The translations under genes were made by a program, and so were the position numbers. The notes under the pieces were generated by a model. It was not told the origin of the DNA. It did not search any database and was given only the letters and a program-made list of their open reading frames with translations. Of a stretch of DNA of 52,998 nt, positions 34,628 through 42,886 are shown one piece after another. The stretch comes from Opitutaceae bacterium (GTDB lineage Bacteria > Verrucomicrobiota > Verrucomicrobiia > Opitutales > Opitutaceae). Numbering within the stretch: position 1 is the stretch's first letter; each line of letters opens with the position of its first letter. Where the stretch lies: positions 1 through 52,998 of the forward strand of contig JANQSC010000067.1 in NCBI GenBank assembly GCA_028284235.1, in the 5' to 3' direction.

Positions 34628-35740
34628 ATGAACGTCAATGGGGTTCCCTATCGCACGATTTGGCTCAAGGAGGAAGATCCGTCGTTGGTGCAGATCATCG
34701 ACCAGCGCAACTTGCCGCACGAGTTCAACATCGAGGACATTCGGGACGTGACCGCAATGTCGGCGGCGATTCAGGAGATGCATGTACGCGGCGCGGGATT
34801 GATCGGGGCAGCCGCAGGATACGGCATGTACCTCGCCGCTTTGGAGGCGTCGCGGGCAGCTGATTTTGACGCGTCGTTGCGAGAGTCGTACGATCGATTG
34901 AAAGCGACGCGTCCAACGGCTGTGAACTTGGTGTGGGCGCTGGACCGCCAGATCGAGGCGATGTCGAAAGTGGATACGGTGGCGGAGAAAGTAGATCGGT
35001 CTCTCGAAACCGCTCGCGCGATCGCCGACGAGGACGCGGCGTTTTGTCGCTCGATCGGCGTTCATGGATTGGAATTGATTCGCTCGATAGCGGAAAAGAA
35101 AAACGGATCGGGACCGGTCAATATTCTCACGCATTGCAATGCGGGCTGGCTGGCCTTCGTGGACCACGGTTCCGCCACGGCGCCGATCTACGCCTCTCAC
35201 GACGCGCGAATCGACGTGCACGTGTGGGTCGACGAAACGCGGCCACGCAATCAAGGCGCTCGTTTGACCGCTTGGGAGTTGGGCCAGCACGGCGTCCCTT
35301 ACACGGTCATTCCCGACAATGTGGGCGGGCACCTGATGCAGCACGGACAGGTCGATCTGGTGATCACTGGAACGGACCGCACCGCTGTGTCAGGCGACGT
35401 GGCCAACAAAATTGGCACCTACTTGAAGGCGCTGGCGGCCGCCGACAATAATGTCCCGTTCTACGTGGCACTGCCTTCGTCAACCTTCGACTGGGAGATT
35501 CGCGACGGGGTCGCGGAAATTCCGATCGAGCAGCGCGGTGGCGACGAGGTACGCTATGCTCAAGGAACGAGCGAGGGTCGTTTGACGCGTGTCTTGCTCA
35601 CACCGGAATCTGCGGCTGCGGCGAACTACGCCTTTGACGTGACCCCGGCGCGATTGGTGACGGGGTTGATCACCGAACGCGGGATCTGCGAGGCGAACGA
35701 GGAGTCGATTCTGGGCCTGTTTCCGGAGAAACGGCGATGA
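34628..35740 (+). CDS. mtnA: S-methyl-5-thioribose-1-phosphate isomerase
   Basis: Methionine-salvage enzyme converting methylthioribose-1-phosphate to methylthioribulose-1-phosphate. The 370-residue protein has the family motif MHVRGAGLIGAAAGYG, the catalytic cysteine C170 in ILTHCNAG, the RNQGARLTAWEL segment, and the catalytic aspartate D250 in GTDRTAVSGDVANKIGTY. The glycine-rich motif reads RGAGLIG where RGAPAIG is more usual. The ATG at 34628 is chosen; the frame is open much further upstream but there it runs antisense to the symporter. No other methionine-salvage gene is nearby. Just upstream, TTGCGCGCGCAA (34591-34602) is a 12-bp palindrome of unknown meaning. Confidence 0.92.
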   Translation: MNVNGVPYRTIWLKEEDPSLVQIIDQRNLPHEFNIEDIRDVTAMSAAIQEMHVRGAGLIGAAAGYGMYLAALEASRAADFDASLRESYDRLKATRPTAVNLVWALDRQIEAMSKVDTVAEKVDRSLETARAIADEDAAFCRSIGVHGLELIRSIAEKKNGSGPVNILTHCNAGWLAFVDHGSATAPIYASHDARIDVHVWVDETRPRNQGARLTAWELGQHGVPYTVIPDNVGGHLMQHGQVDLVITGTDRTAVSGDVANKIGTYLKALAAADNNVPFYVALPSSTFDWEIRDGVAEIPIEQRGGDEVRYAQGTSEGRLTRVLLTPESAAAANYAFDVTPARLVTGLITERGICEANEESILGLFPEKRR

Positions 35741-35810
35741 CTTTTTTTCACAGGATGCGGTCACCCGTTGCTACGGGTTCCCTCGTTTGATCCCGTGTTC
35801 GGTGAATCTT

Positions 35811-35893
35811 GTAGGGCCAGCGCTCGCGCTGTGCCGCGCATCTTAAGTTGAAGGGGATTGAACTTCGCGGCACGGCGCGAGCGCCGGCCCTAC
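35811..35893. repeat. REPIN-like paired inverted repeat (GTAGGGCC family, copy 2)
   Basis: Arms 35811-35838 and 35866-35893 (28 bases each) are inverted copies beginning GTAGGGCC, with a 27-base spacer. An ACCCGT/ACGGGT hairpin precedes it (about 35763-35778) and a GAGCCC/GGGCTC hairpin follows (35962-35979), just before the next gene. Confidence 0.8.
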
Positions 35894-35990
35894 GGATCGC
35901 TCGATGTGATTTTCTAAAGGGAACGTAAATTCGACGGCCTGCGATCTGCTGCATTGCCATGGAGCCCGAGTTTGGGCTCTAGTACTATTC

Positions 35991-37331
35991 ATGTGTACCC
36001 TGAGAGGCCAAGTTTGGCGGCGTTTTTCTCGAGCGATCGTGTGGAGCGCGAGCGGCGCGCTCTCATCGCTGTGTTTCGCCGAGCTGTCGGATGCGGACTT
36101 GCGGGCGCTGAGTCAGGATCCGCTCGCGGTGGCGGCGGGCAAGGCGACTTACCAGTCGATGTGTTTCAGTTGTCACGGGCAGCAGTTGGAAGGGGGAACG
36201 GGATTCGACCTGCGCGACGGGGAATGGAAGCACGGCGGAAATCCAAGCCAGATTCTGACGAGCATCCGAAACGGCTTTCCGGACAAGGGGATGGTCGCGT
36301 TTGGCGCCGTATACGACGAGACGACTCTGAATCAGCTGGTCGCCTATATTCTGACGGAGCAAATTGGATTTCGCGGATTGAGCTACCGGACGTACGAAAA
36401 TCCTCCGACTGCCTTGAAGGTGTCTCAAGTCGCTAAAACGCGAGCGAGCAAAGGGGGCGACTTGCCGATGGGCTACATCGATGTGTCGCTCGCGGAATCG
36501 GAACGATACGCGATGGTCTTCGAAGGGGCCTTGCTGGTGCCGAAAGAAGGCGAACATGTTCTAAAAGTCGTCCAGGCGAAGGAACCCGAAATATTTGTCG
36601 AGATCGATGGAGCGGTCCAAACCCCGCGAGACGGCGGCAACGCTGAGCTTCACTATCCGGTCGCCAATGGGCAACGGGCCATTCGGCTCAGCTACCTGAA
36701 GCGGAATGAGAAGTCGAAGATCCAAGTCTTTCTGCAAGGGGAAACCTTGCTTCTCCCGTTGTCGGAAGTGGCGCGCAAGCGAATGGCGGCTACACTATTT
36801 CCAGTCACTGTCGCGGAGCGGCCGGTGGTGGTGCGCAAAAAAATCGACAATCTTCCTCCCAAGAGTATTGCGGTGGGGTATCCGGGCGGATTGAATTATG
36901 GATACAGTCCGGTAACGAATTCGATCGTCGGACTTTGGCAAGGGGAGTTTCTCAATATCGGCCCGAACATCGACGGTCGAGGCAAGGATCCCAGCCGAAT
37001 AATGGGTTCGTGGATTTTCTTTGACTCGCCGGGAATCCAACTGCTGGCCAATGGAGAGCCGGTCGAGGGCGGATTTAAAAAATACGCCGTCGGCGATCGA
37101 CCGACTTTCGAATACGGCGAGAAGAAGCGGCGAGTCGTCGTGTCCGCGGAACCTGCCGGTCCGAGCGTCATGCGCTTTCAGTTCGAGTTGAGCGGGCTCG
37201 CCCGCCAGCGTATCGTTCTGAGGATACCGGAGGGAATCACGATTGAATCCGAGGACGGAGCGGTTCTTGCCGGGCGCTTGATCGTCGACCGCGCGAAGCG
37301 TAGTCGATTTAGCATTACGGTTTCGAAATAG
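35991..37331 (+). CDS. exported cytochrome c protein with C-terminal beta-rich region
   Basis: A 446-residue periplasmic protein. After a signal-like N-terminus (VWSASGALSSLCFA) comes a class I cytochrome c domain with C58-FS-C61-H62 and a probable axial methionine in DKGMVAFG. The C-terminal 280 residues contain a PA14/CBM-like beta region (MVFEGALLVPKEGEHVLKV, EIFVEIDGAVQTPRDGG) and then a segment not recognised (VGYPGGLNYGYSPVTNSIVG). The gene is followed after 10 bases by a beta-propeller gene, so they form one unit. The pair resembles the membrane-bound dehydrogenase/haem-binding proteins of PVC bacteria; reaction unknown. Confidence 0.8.
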   Translation: MCTLRGQVWRRFSRAIVWSASGALSSLCFAELSDADLRALSQDPLAVAAGKATYQSMCFSCHGQQLEGGTGFDLRDGEWKHGGNPSQILTSIRNGFPDKGMVAFGAVYDETTLNQLVAYILTEQIGFRGLSYRTYENPPTALKVSQVAKTRASKGGDLPMGYIDVSLAESERYAMVFEGALLVPKEGEHVLKVVQAKEPEIFVEIDGAVQTPRDGGNAELHYPVANGQRAIRLSYLKRNEKSKIQVFLQGETLLLPLSEVARKRMAATLFPVTVAERPVVVRKKIDNLPPKSIAVGYPGGLNYGYSPVTNSIVGLWQGEFLNIGPNIDGRGKDPSRIMGSWIFFDSPGIQLLANGEPVEGGFKKYAVGDRPTFEYGEKKRRVVVSAEPAGPSVMRFQFELSGLARQRIVLRIPEGITIESEDGAVLAGRLIVDRAKRSRFSITVSK

Positions 37332-37341
37332 GAGTGGTGGC

Positions 37342-38841
37342 ATGTTGAAACTCAAATTTGAGACGAATCAAACGTCAGCGAGTCATTCTGTTCGTCGTTC
37401 CGTTTTAAGAATGGCGGGCACGGTTTTTTTGCTCACCGCCTCAGTCGGCAGTAGCATTGCGTTGGCTCAAGAGACGATTGCTCCGGAAGGATACTCGATA
37501 CGGACTATCGAAACGCCGGAAGGTGTTCGTTTTGGAGTGACGGGGCTGGACATCGACACGGACGGCGTCGTTTGGGTGGCGACGCGTATCGGCGATGTAT
37601 GGTACAACCAGAATGGCGAGTGGTCTCAGTTCGCCTCCGGATTGCACGAGCCAACCGGTCTGCTGCGCGATGACGACGGTTCGATTGTAGTCGCCCAGAA
37701 GCCGGAACTGACACGGTTGGTGGATGTGGATGGCGATTGGAAGGCGGACGAGTTTCATCAGATTACCAGCGGCTTCGAGTTTCACGACAATTATCACGAA
37801 TACCACTATGGTCCGCTCAAGGACGCTCGCGGCTATTACTATGGCGCTCTCAATTTGGATCACCGAGCTCCGGGCACGTTCAGCCTCGGAGCAATGGGGA
37901 GTTCGGGAGGCTACCGCGGCTGGACGTATCGAGTTCATCCGGACGGGACCTTTGAGCCGTGGGCTTCCGGCATGCGCTCGCCGGCGGGGATGGGAATGAG
38001 TCCGCGCGGCGAGTTGTTCTACATCGACAATCAAGGCGACTGGGTCGGAACGTCGAAGTTGCATTTGATCGAAAAGGGGAAGTTTTTCGGTCACCCCGTG
38101 TCCTTGGTGGATCGTGGGTTTTCGGTCGAACATATCCGTGGAGCCACTACCGACGATCTCGATCGGCTGCGTCAGGAACCGGTGGTTTGGATTCCTCACA
38201 ACGAAGTTGCGAATTCCCCCGGAAATCCGGAGTGGGATACGACTCAAGGCGGCTTTGGGCCGTTTGCAGGGCAGATTTTCGTCGGCGATCAGACGCAGTC
38301 GAATATTTTTCGCATTTCACTGCAAAAGGTGAAGGGCGTGTATCAGGGGATGGTCGTGAATTTTATGAATGGATTTCAAAGCGGAAATATCCGTTTGCGA
38401 TTCCACCCGGATGGCAGCCTTTGGGTTGGTCAAACCGGACGCGGTTGGGCGTCGAAGGGCGGTCGCCCGTACGGAATGCAAAAGGTGGTTTGGGATGGAA
38501 CGAATCCATTCGAAATTCGGGATATCAAGCTAACGGATACGGGATTCGCCATCAGCTTTACCGAGGAACTCGATCGTTCTCTGATCGATCTGGATACTGT
38601 GAGCGTTTCCCGGTTTCGCTATCCGTATCGTTCCGACTACGGGTCGCCGAAGACTGATGTAGAGCATCTCGATGTTCAGTCGACCCATTTGCTGGTCGAC
38701 CGCAAGACGTTGTCGGTCAAGGTCCCGCTGATGACGGGGCGTGTCTACGAGTTCGAAATCAATCGGCTTCGGAGCGCGAGTGGGCGGAAGGTAAGCGTAT
38801 CACAGGCGTTCTACACGGTGAACAATCTTATTTCGCCTTAA
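37342..38841 (+). CDS. exported beta-propeller protein (DUF7133-like, PVC type)
   Basis: A 499-residue protein with a long basic N-terminus and signal segment (MAGTVFLLTASVGSSIALA). The beta-propeller has repeated motifs typical of soluble quinoprotein-like and membrane-bound dehydrogenase proteins (TGLDIDTDGVVWVATRIGDV, GLLRDDDGSIVVAQKPELTR, HPDGTFEPWASGMRSPAGMG, LRFHPDGSLWVGQTGRGWAS). No haem motif is present here; the neighbour at 35991 supplies one. A good ribosome-binding site (GGAGTGGTGG) precedes the ATG. The two genes probably encode partners in a periplasmic oxidation of a sugar or alcohol; inferred. Confidence 0.8.
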   Translation: MLKLKFETNQTSASHSVRRSVLRMAGTVFLLTASVGSSIALAQETIAPEGYSIRTIETPEGVRFGVTGLDIDTDGVVWVATRIGDVWYNQNGEWSQFASGLHEPTGLLRDDDGSIVVAQKPELTRLVDVDGDWKADEFHQITSGFEFHDNYHEYHYGPLKDARGYYYGALNLDHRAPGTFSLGAMGSSGGYRGWTYRVHPDGTFEPWASGMRSPAGMGMSPRGELFYIDNQGDWVGTSKLHLIEKGKFFGHPVSLVDRGFSVEHIRGATTDDLDRLRQEPVVWIPHNEVANSPGNPEWDTTQGGFGPFAGQIFVGDQTQSNIFRISLQKVKGVYQGMVVNFMNGFQSGNIRLRFHPDGSLWVGQTGRGWASKGGRPYGMQKVVWDGTNPFEIRDIKLTDTGFAISFTEELDRSLIDLDTVSVSRFRYPYRSDYGSPKTDVEHLDVQSTHLLVDRKTLSVKVPLMTGRVYEFEINRLRSASGRKVSVSQAFYTVNNLISP

Positions 38842-38863
38842 GAAGCTCAACCTACTGTCTCCC

Positions 38864-38963
38864 ATACTCATAATCCTACTCCTAATCTTAATCTTAATCC
38901 CAACCAAAACTACGACGAGAGGTAGAGAGGGATTAGGATTAAGAGTATGATTAAGATTAAGAG
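38864..38963. repeat. inverted block of ATTAAGA-type heptads
   Basis: Left arm 38864-38901 consists of CTTAATC/CCTAATC-like units and the right arm 38929-38963 of GATTAAG/GATTAGG units; the arms are imperfect inverted copies around a 27-base spacer. The sequence is strikingly AT-rich and low in complexity next to GC-rich genes. It lies between the propeller gene and the ebo cluster. Confidence 0.65.
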
Positions 38964-39108
38964 CTGAAGCGAAGAATACCCGTCGCATTCACTCGTTTAT
39001 GTCGAATCGGGCGAGCCGATCCGTAAATCAATTAGCCGGCGCTTCGAATTTTGCTCGCGTCGGTCGGAGGCCAAATCAGAATTTCCGATCTAAGGCTGGG
39101 CCATCGAA

Positions 39109-39381
39109 ATGAAACCGGAAGAAAAACAGAACACAGTCGAATTGTATTTCATGGAGGCGCGGGCGAAGCTGATCGACATTGCCGCGTTCATGGATCGCGT
39201 CGAACGGGACGGGCTCACCGACGATTTTCGCTATATCGCCTTCAAGGAAGCGCTCAAGGAGTTGGATACGGACAAGCGGACGGAAAACGTGCTTTTATCA
39301 TTGAGTGATCCGACCGATGAGCTGATTCCGAAGGCGACGACAAAAGCGGCCTGCGGCGCTTGGCCCGACAAACCCCAATGA
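39109..39381 (+). CDS. 90-residue protein coupled to eboB (possible EboA substitute)
   Basis: First gene of the ebo cluster by position. The 90-residue product is mostly helical, with a YFMEARAKLIDIAAFMDRVE start and a C-terminus reading LSLSDPTDELIPKATTKAAC then GAWPD. It has no signal or membrane segment. Its TGA overlaps the ATG of eboB (ATGA), so it is almost certainly translated with EboB. Canonical EboA is a larger protein; this one is too short and not recognisably the same. It may stand in for EboA or be a distinct lineage-specific subunit. This placement is inference from position. Confidence 0.75.
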   Translation: MKPEEKQNTVELYFMEARAKLIDIAAFMDRVERDGLTDDFRYIAFKEALKELDTDKRTENVLLSLSDPTDELIPKATTKAACGAWPDKPQ

Positions 39382-40181
39382 GATACATAGAACCGCATGC
39401 CCACATGGTCAGTCGGACGACTGACGACTACTTGGCGATGGTTACCGCTGGCTGTAAAGCGGTTTGCGAACCCGCTTTCTGGGCGGGATTCGACCGGAGT
39501 TCCGCTAACGGATTCTACGACTATTTTTGCCAACTTACCGACTACGAGCCCAAGCGCGCCGCCAAGTTCGGCCTGCCGCACTATTCGTGGCTGTGCATCA
39601 ATCCGAAGGAGTCCGAGGATGTTGCTTTGGCGGAGGAAGTGATCGCCATGATCCCCGATTTCCTTCCGCGCGAGAACGTGTTGGGAATTGGCGAGATCGG
39701 GTTGAACAAGAACAGCCGCAACGAAATGGCGGTCTTGGAGAAGCACGTCAATCTAGCGGCGGAGAACGACCAGCTGATTCTCGTGCATACGCCCCATTTG
39801 GAAGACAAGCGCAAGGGCACGCAACTGATCGTCGATCTCATAAAAAGCGACTCGCGCATTGATCCGGGAAAGGTGCTCATCGACCACGTCGAGGAGCATA
39901 CTGCGAAATACGTTATGGACGCCGGCTTTTGGGGCGGGTTGACCTTGTATCCAGAATCGAAATGCACGTCGGCCCGGGCGATCGACATTTTGGAGAATTT
40001 CGGCTCGGAGCGACTTTGGATGAATTCCGCTTGCGACTGGGGCGTCAGCGTTCCGCTGGCCGTGCCTTACGCGGCCCAGGAAATGCGTCGCCGCGGCTAC
40101 GGCGACGCCGCCATCGACGAGGTGTTCTACCAGAATCCAGCGCGATTCCTCAGCCAATGCCCGAATTTTAAGATTCGCTGA
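39378..40181 (+). CDS. eboB: EboB, TatD-family metal-dependent hydrolase
   Basis: A 267-residue TatD-like amidohydrolase barrel of the Ebo group. Metal-ligand positions are visible: H7-A-H9 in EPHAHMVSR, E106 in GIGEIGLNK, H137/H140 in LVHTPH, H170 in LIDHVEEH and D220 in SACDWG. The start EPHAHMVSRTTDDYLAMV is characteristic of EboB rather than of general TatD nucleases. In cyanobacteria EboB is one of the proteins needed for metabolite traffic to the periplasm, but its reaction is not known. Translation is coupled to the preceding 90-residue protein. Confidence 0.88.
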   Translation: MRYIEPHAHMVSRTTDDYLAMVTAGCKAVCEPAFWAGFDRSSANGFYDYFCQLTDYEPKRAAKFGLPHYSWLCINPKESEDVALAEEVIAMIPDFLPRENVLGIGEIGLNKNSRNEMAVLEKHVNLAAENDQLILVHTPHLEDKRKGTQLIVDLIKSDSRIDPGKVLIDHVEEHTAKYVMDAGFWGGLTLYPESKCTSARAIDILENFGSERLWMNSACDWGVSVPLAVPYAAQEMRRRGYGDAAIDEVFYQNPARFLSQCPNFKIR

Positions 40182-40216
40182 AAAAGCGAACGAACTTGGA
40201 ACTTAAGAGCATTCAA

Positions 40217-40306
40217 GGTAGCGGCCGACCTCCGGGCGGCCACTGAACGATGAAGTCGTTCAGCAAGAGCGGATTCATCATGGCCGCCCGGAGGTCGGCC
40301 GCTACC
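40217..40306. repeat. REPIN-like inverted repeat with 26-bp perfect arms (GTAGCGGCC family)
   Basis: Arms 40217-40242 and 40281-40306 are perfect inverted copies (GGTAGCGGCCGACCTCCGGG outward end). The 38-base spacer contains its own hairpin, CTGAACGA/TCGTTCAG (40243-40263). It lies between eboB and eboE. A single arm of the same family is at 35-60. Confidence 0.85.
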
Positions 40307-40400
40307 TGATTTTGAAAAGACTCGCAGATACGAGCCGCCGGCGCAGTTTTTTCGTGGCGCTCGTCTGGTATCGAGCTAAACCGTCGAGTTGCCACCCCCT

Positions 40401-41576
40401 ATGAAACTAGCGAACCAAGGTCATTTAGCCTATTGCACGAACATCCACCGCGGGAGTTCCTGGGCGGAAACGCTCGACTCGCTCGACCAATACACGATGC
40501 AGGTGCGCGAACGCGTCTGCCCAGACGATCCCTACGCGATCGGTTTGCGCTTGAGCGCTTCGGCGGCGCGCGATCTTTCCGATCCCAGCGCGCTGTCGGC
40601 GTTCCGAAAGTGGCTGGACGATCGAAACTGCTACGTCTTTACGATCAACGGATTCCCATACGGCGATTTCCATGGCACGCGGGTGAAGGAGGAGGTCTAC
40701 CGGCCTGATTGGACGACGCCCGAGCGCGTGGAGTATACGAAGACGCTCTTCGATTTGATCTGCGCCATCGCTCCGGAAGGGATGGAGGCGAGCGTGAGCA
40801 CCGTTCCGGGCTCTTTTAAGCGTTTCATTACCCAAGAAGCAGAGCAGCGCAAAGCGATGTACGCGAATCTGGCCACTTGCGCTGAGTATATCGAGACACT
40901 CAGCGAACGGACGGGCCGCGATTTGCATCTGGGCTTGGAGCCCGAGCCGCTGTGCTATTTTGAAACGAGCGCGGAAACGGTTTCGTTTTTCGATGGTTTG
41001 CTGGATTCTCGTCCGAATGAACGGGAGCGCTTGTCGCGTCGATTGGGCGTGAACTATGACGCCTGCCACTTGGCGGTCGAATACGAATCGGCGGACGAAT
41101 CACTCGAGCGCCTGGTCGATAGCGGGATTCGCATCAGCAAGCTCCACTTGAGCGCGGCTTTAAAGGTCGCGGATTTTTCTGCGCCAACGCTGGAGACCCT
41201 GGGCGGGTTCTGCGAGCCGGTTTACCTGCATCAAGTAGTGGCTCGAACAGGCGAGGCTCCGCTCAAGCGCTACGAAGATCTCGACGCGGCGTTGGAAGCG
41301 CGAGCGAGCGGGGAGGACGACGCGGACGAGTGGCGGATTCATTTCCATATACCACTGCATCATTCACCGGCGCCGCCACTGAGCTCTACGAGCGACCATA
41401 TTGCGGGCGTATTGGATTTCTTGAAAGAGCGACCGGAAATCTGCCGTCATTTCGAGATGGAAACTTATACTTGGGAAGTCCTGCCGGGCGAAATCGGCCA
41501 GGTAAGCGTCGTAGACCAGCTCTCTCGCGAGTACGAGTGGACGCTGGAGCAGTTTGCGAATAGGGGGCTGCTCTGA
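40401..41576 (+). CDS. eboE: EboE, xylose isomerase-like TIM-barrel protein
   Basis: A 391-residue sugar-isomerase-fold protein. The opening LAYCTNIHRGSSWAETLDSL is the typical EboE signature. Further landmarks are YVFTINGFPYGDFHG, LGLEPEPLCYFETSAE and VNYDACHLAVEYE (metal-site-like Glu, Asp and His), and FHIPLHH near the end. It probably binds a divalent metal, but the substrate is unknown. NCBI-style naming for this family is metabolite traffic protein EboE. A REPIN precedes it and another follows, so it may not be co-transcribed uniformly with its neighbours. Confidence 0.88.
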   Translation: MKLANQGHLAYCTNIHRGSSWAETLDSLDQYTMQVRERVCPDDPYAIGLRLSASAARDLSDPSALSAFRKWLDDRNCYVFTINGFPYGDFHGTRVKEEVYRPDWTTPERVEYTKTLFDLICAIAPEGMEASVSTVPGSFKRFITQEAEQRKAMYANLATCAEYIETLSERTGRDLHLGLEPEPLCYFETSAETVSFFDGLLDSRPNERERLSRRLGVNYDACHLAVEYESADESLERLVDSGIRISKLHLSAALKVADFSAPTLETLGGFCEPVYLHQVVARTGEAPLKRYEDLDAALEARASGEDDADEWRIHFHIPLHHSPAPPLSSTSDHIAGVLDFLKERPEICRHFEMETYTWEVLPGEIGQVSVVDQLSREYEWTLEQFANRGLL

Positions 41577-41586
41577 GGAGGCTGGC

Positions 41587-41674
41587 GTAGGGCCGGCGCT
41601 TGCGCCGTGCCGCGTTGTTCGAGGATAAGGGTATGTGATTTTGATACGCGGCACAGCGCAAGCGCTGGCCCTAC
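41587..41674. repeat. REPIN-like paired inverted repeat (GTAGGGCC family, copy 3)
   Basis: Arms 41587-41614 and 41647-41674 (28 bases each) begin GTAGGGCC and are inverted around a 32-base spacer. The left arm folds as CGGCGC-TT-GCGCCG after GTAG. It starts ten bases after the eboE stop codon. Confidence 0.8.
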
Positions 41675-41964
41675 GGAGCGGGGTAAGATGCTCTGTATCA
41701 CGCCCAATCACCCCGATTTCGTCCTATTTCCCCGACTTTCGTGAAAAATCCACGTCACTGGATGTGGAATCGAGTCACTCGACGGAGAATCCTGCCGTCG
41801 TAGGAGCATTCCCGCCACCATTGTGTATTTACGACAGGACGGGTAGATCCGCGACACAGCAGGACATTCGCGTCATTGGGCGGAAAATCGCGTCGCTATT
41901 GTAGTTTATGCACCCTCGATTGTGTAAATCGATGCTGCTACGGGGCTTATAGAGGCGAATTTCG
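41675..41964. other. intergenic DNA before eboC
   Basis: About 290 bases with no gene; including the REPIN, 388 bases separate eboE and eboC. It is less GC-rich than its surroundings and may carry a promoter for eboC-eboD-eboF. No -35/-10 pair with acceptable spacing was found; the best candidates are TTGTGT at 41920 and TATAGA at 41948, with too long a spacer. Confidence 0.4.
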
Positions 41965-42876
41965 ATGAAAATGTGCTCGCAGGACGCTCGGTTTCGCTTT
42001 CCTCTAGTGGGGATGCTTCCTACTCGGGCACTGTTGGTATTAGGCAGGGTATCAAACCTCTCCACGGTTTGGGCGAATTGTACGTGCGCTTGGCTCCTGG
42101 GCTACGGGAATTCGCCTGTTGTGTTCGTCTCCCTGCTGTTCGGGACAAGTCTGATGTACGTCGGCGGGATGTACTTGAACGACTACTGCGACGCGGAATT
42201 CGACGCCCGCAATCGTCCTGAACGCCCCATTCCATCTGGTCAGGTGACGCGTGATCAGGTGCGTTTGATCAGTATTGGACTCCTTGGTGGCGGCTTTTTG
42301 CTGGTCGCCTGGACCGGTTTTGCCACTGCCCTCTACGGCGCGGTGCTGGTTGGTTTAATCGTGGCGTATAATCTGGTCCACAAGAAGACTGCTTGGGGCG
42401 TCCCGATCATGGCTGCCTGCCGGGCGATGCTGTACCTTGTTGTCGGCTCCGCCACGGCTTACGGAGTCGATGGGGACACGAAGTGGGCGGCGGCGTTGAT
42501 GTTCCTGTACGTTTACGGAATCACAACGTTGGCTCGAAACGAATCGACCTCGGAGGCGATTCCAGTTTCTGGAGTAATTACCCTTGCGGCTCCGTTCGTC
42601 ATTCTGCCAGTGATCGGGTTTTCGAACGATGGCTTTCTGGGTTCGTTGCTAGGAGTCGCGGTCGGTCTCGGCTGGGCTCTGTTCTCGTTTTGGCGGGCGA
42701 ATTCGGGAGATCGCGTTATTGTTGGAAAAACGATTGGGCCCTTGCTGGCTGGAATCTGTCTCGTGGATTGGGCGATTCTCTTCAGTATGCGCTTCTTTTC
42801 GCTCGAGATTGCCTTAGCGTTTTTGGCTTTTTTCGTGATCGCTTTAGTGGCGCAACGACGTATTCCTGCCTCCTGA
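41965..42876 (+). CDS. eboC: EboC, UbiA-family prenyltransferase
   Basis: A polytopic membrane protein of the UbiA superfamily, 303 residues and about eight or nine membrane segments. The first Asp-rich motif is N72-D73-YC-D76-AEF-D80, followed by RNRPERPIPSGQ, the usual UbiA sequence. The second Asp-rich motif is less clear. It is most similar in type to EboC, which has been proposed to prenylate or otherwise handle a precursor during export. The start at 41965 has a GAGG nine bases upstream; an ATG at 42013 is an alternative giving 287 residues. Ten bases separate it from eboD. Confidence 0.88.
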   Translation: MKMCSQDARFRFPLVGMLPTRALLVLGRVSNLSTVWANCTCAWLLGYGNSPVVFVSLLFGTSLMYVGGMYLNDYCDAEFDARNRPERPIPSGQVTRDQVRLISIGLLGGGFLLVAWTGFATALYGAVLVGLIVAYNLVHKKTAWGVPIMAACRAMLYLVVGSATAYGVDGDTKWAAALMFLYVYGITTLARNESTSEAIPVSGVITLAAPFVILPVIGFSNDGFLGSLLGVAVGLGWALFSFWRANSGDRVIVGKTIGPLLAGICLVDWAILFSMRFFSLEIALAFLAFFVIALVAQRRIPAS

Positions 42877-42886
42877 CGCTGTTCCG

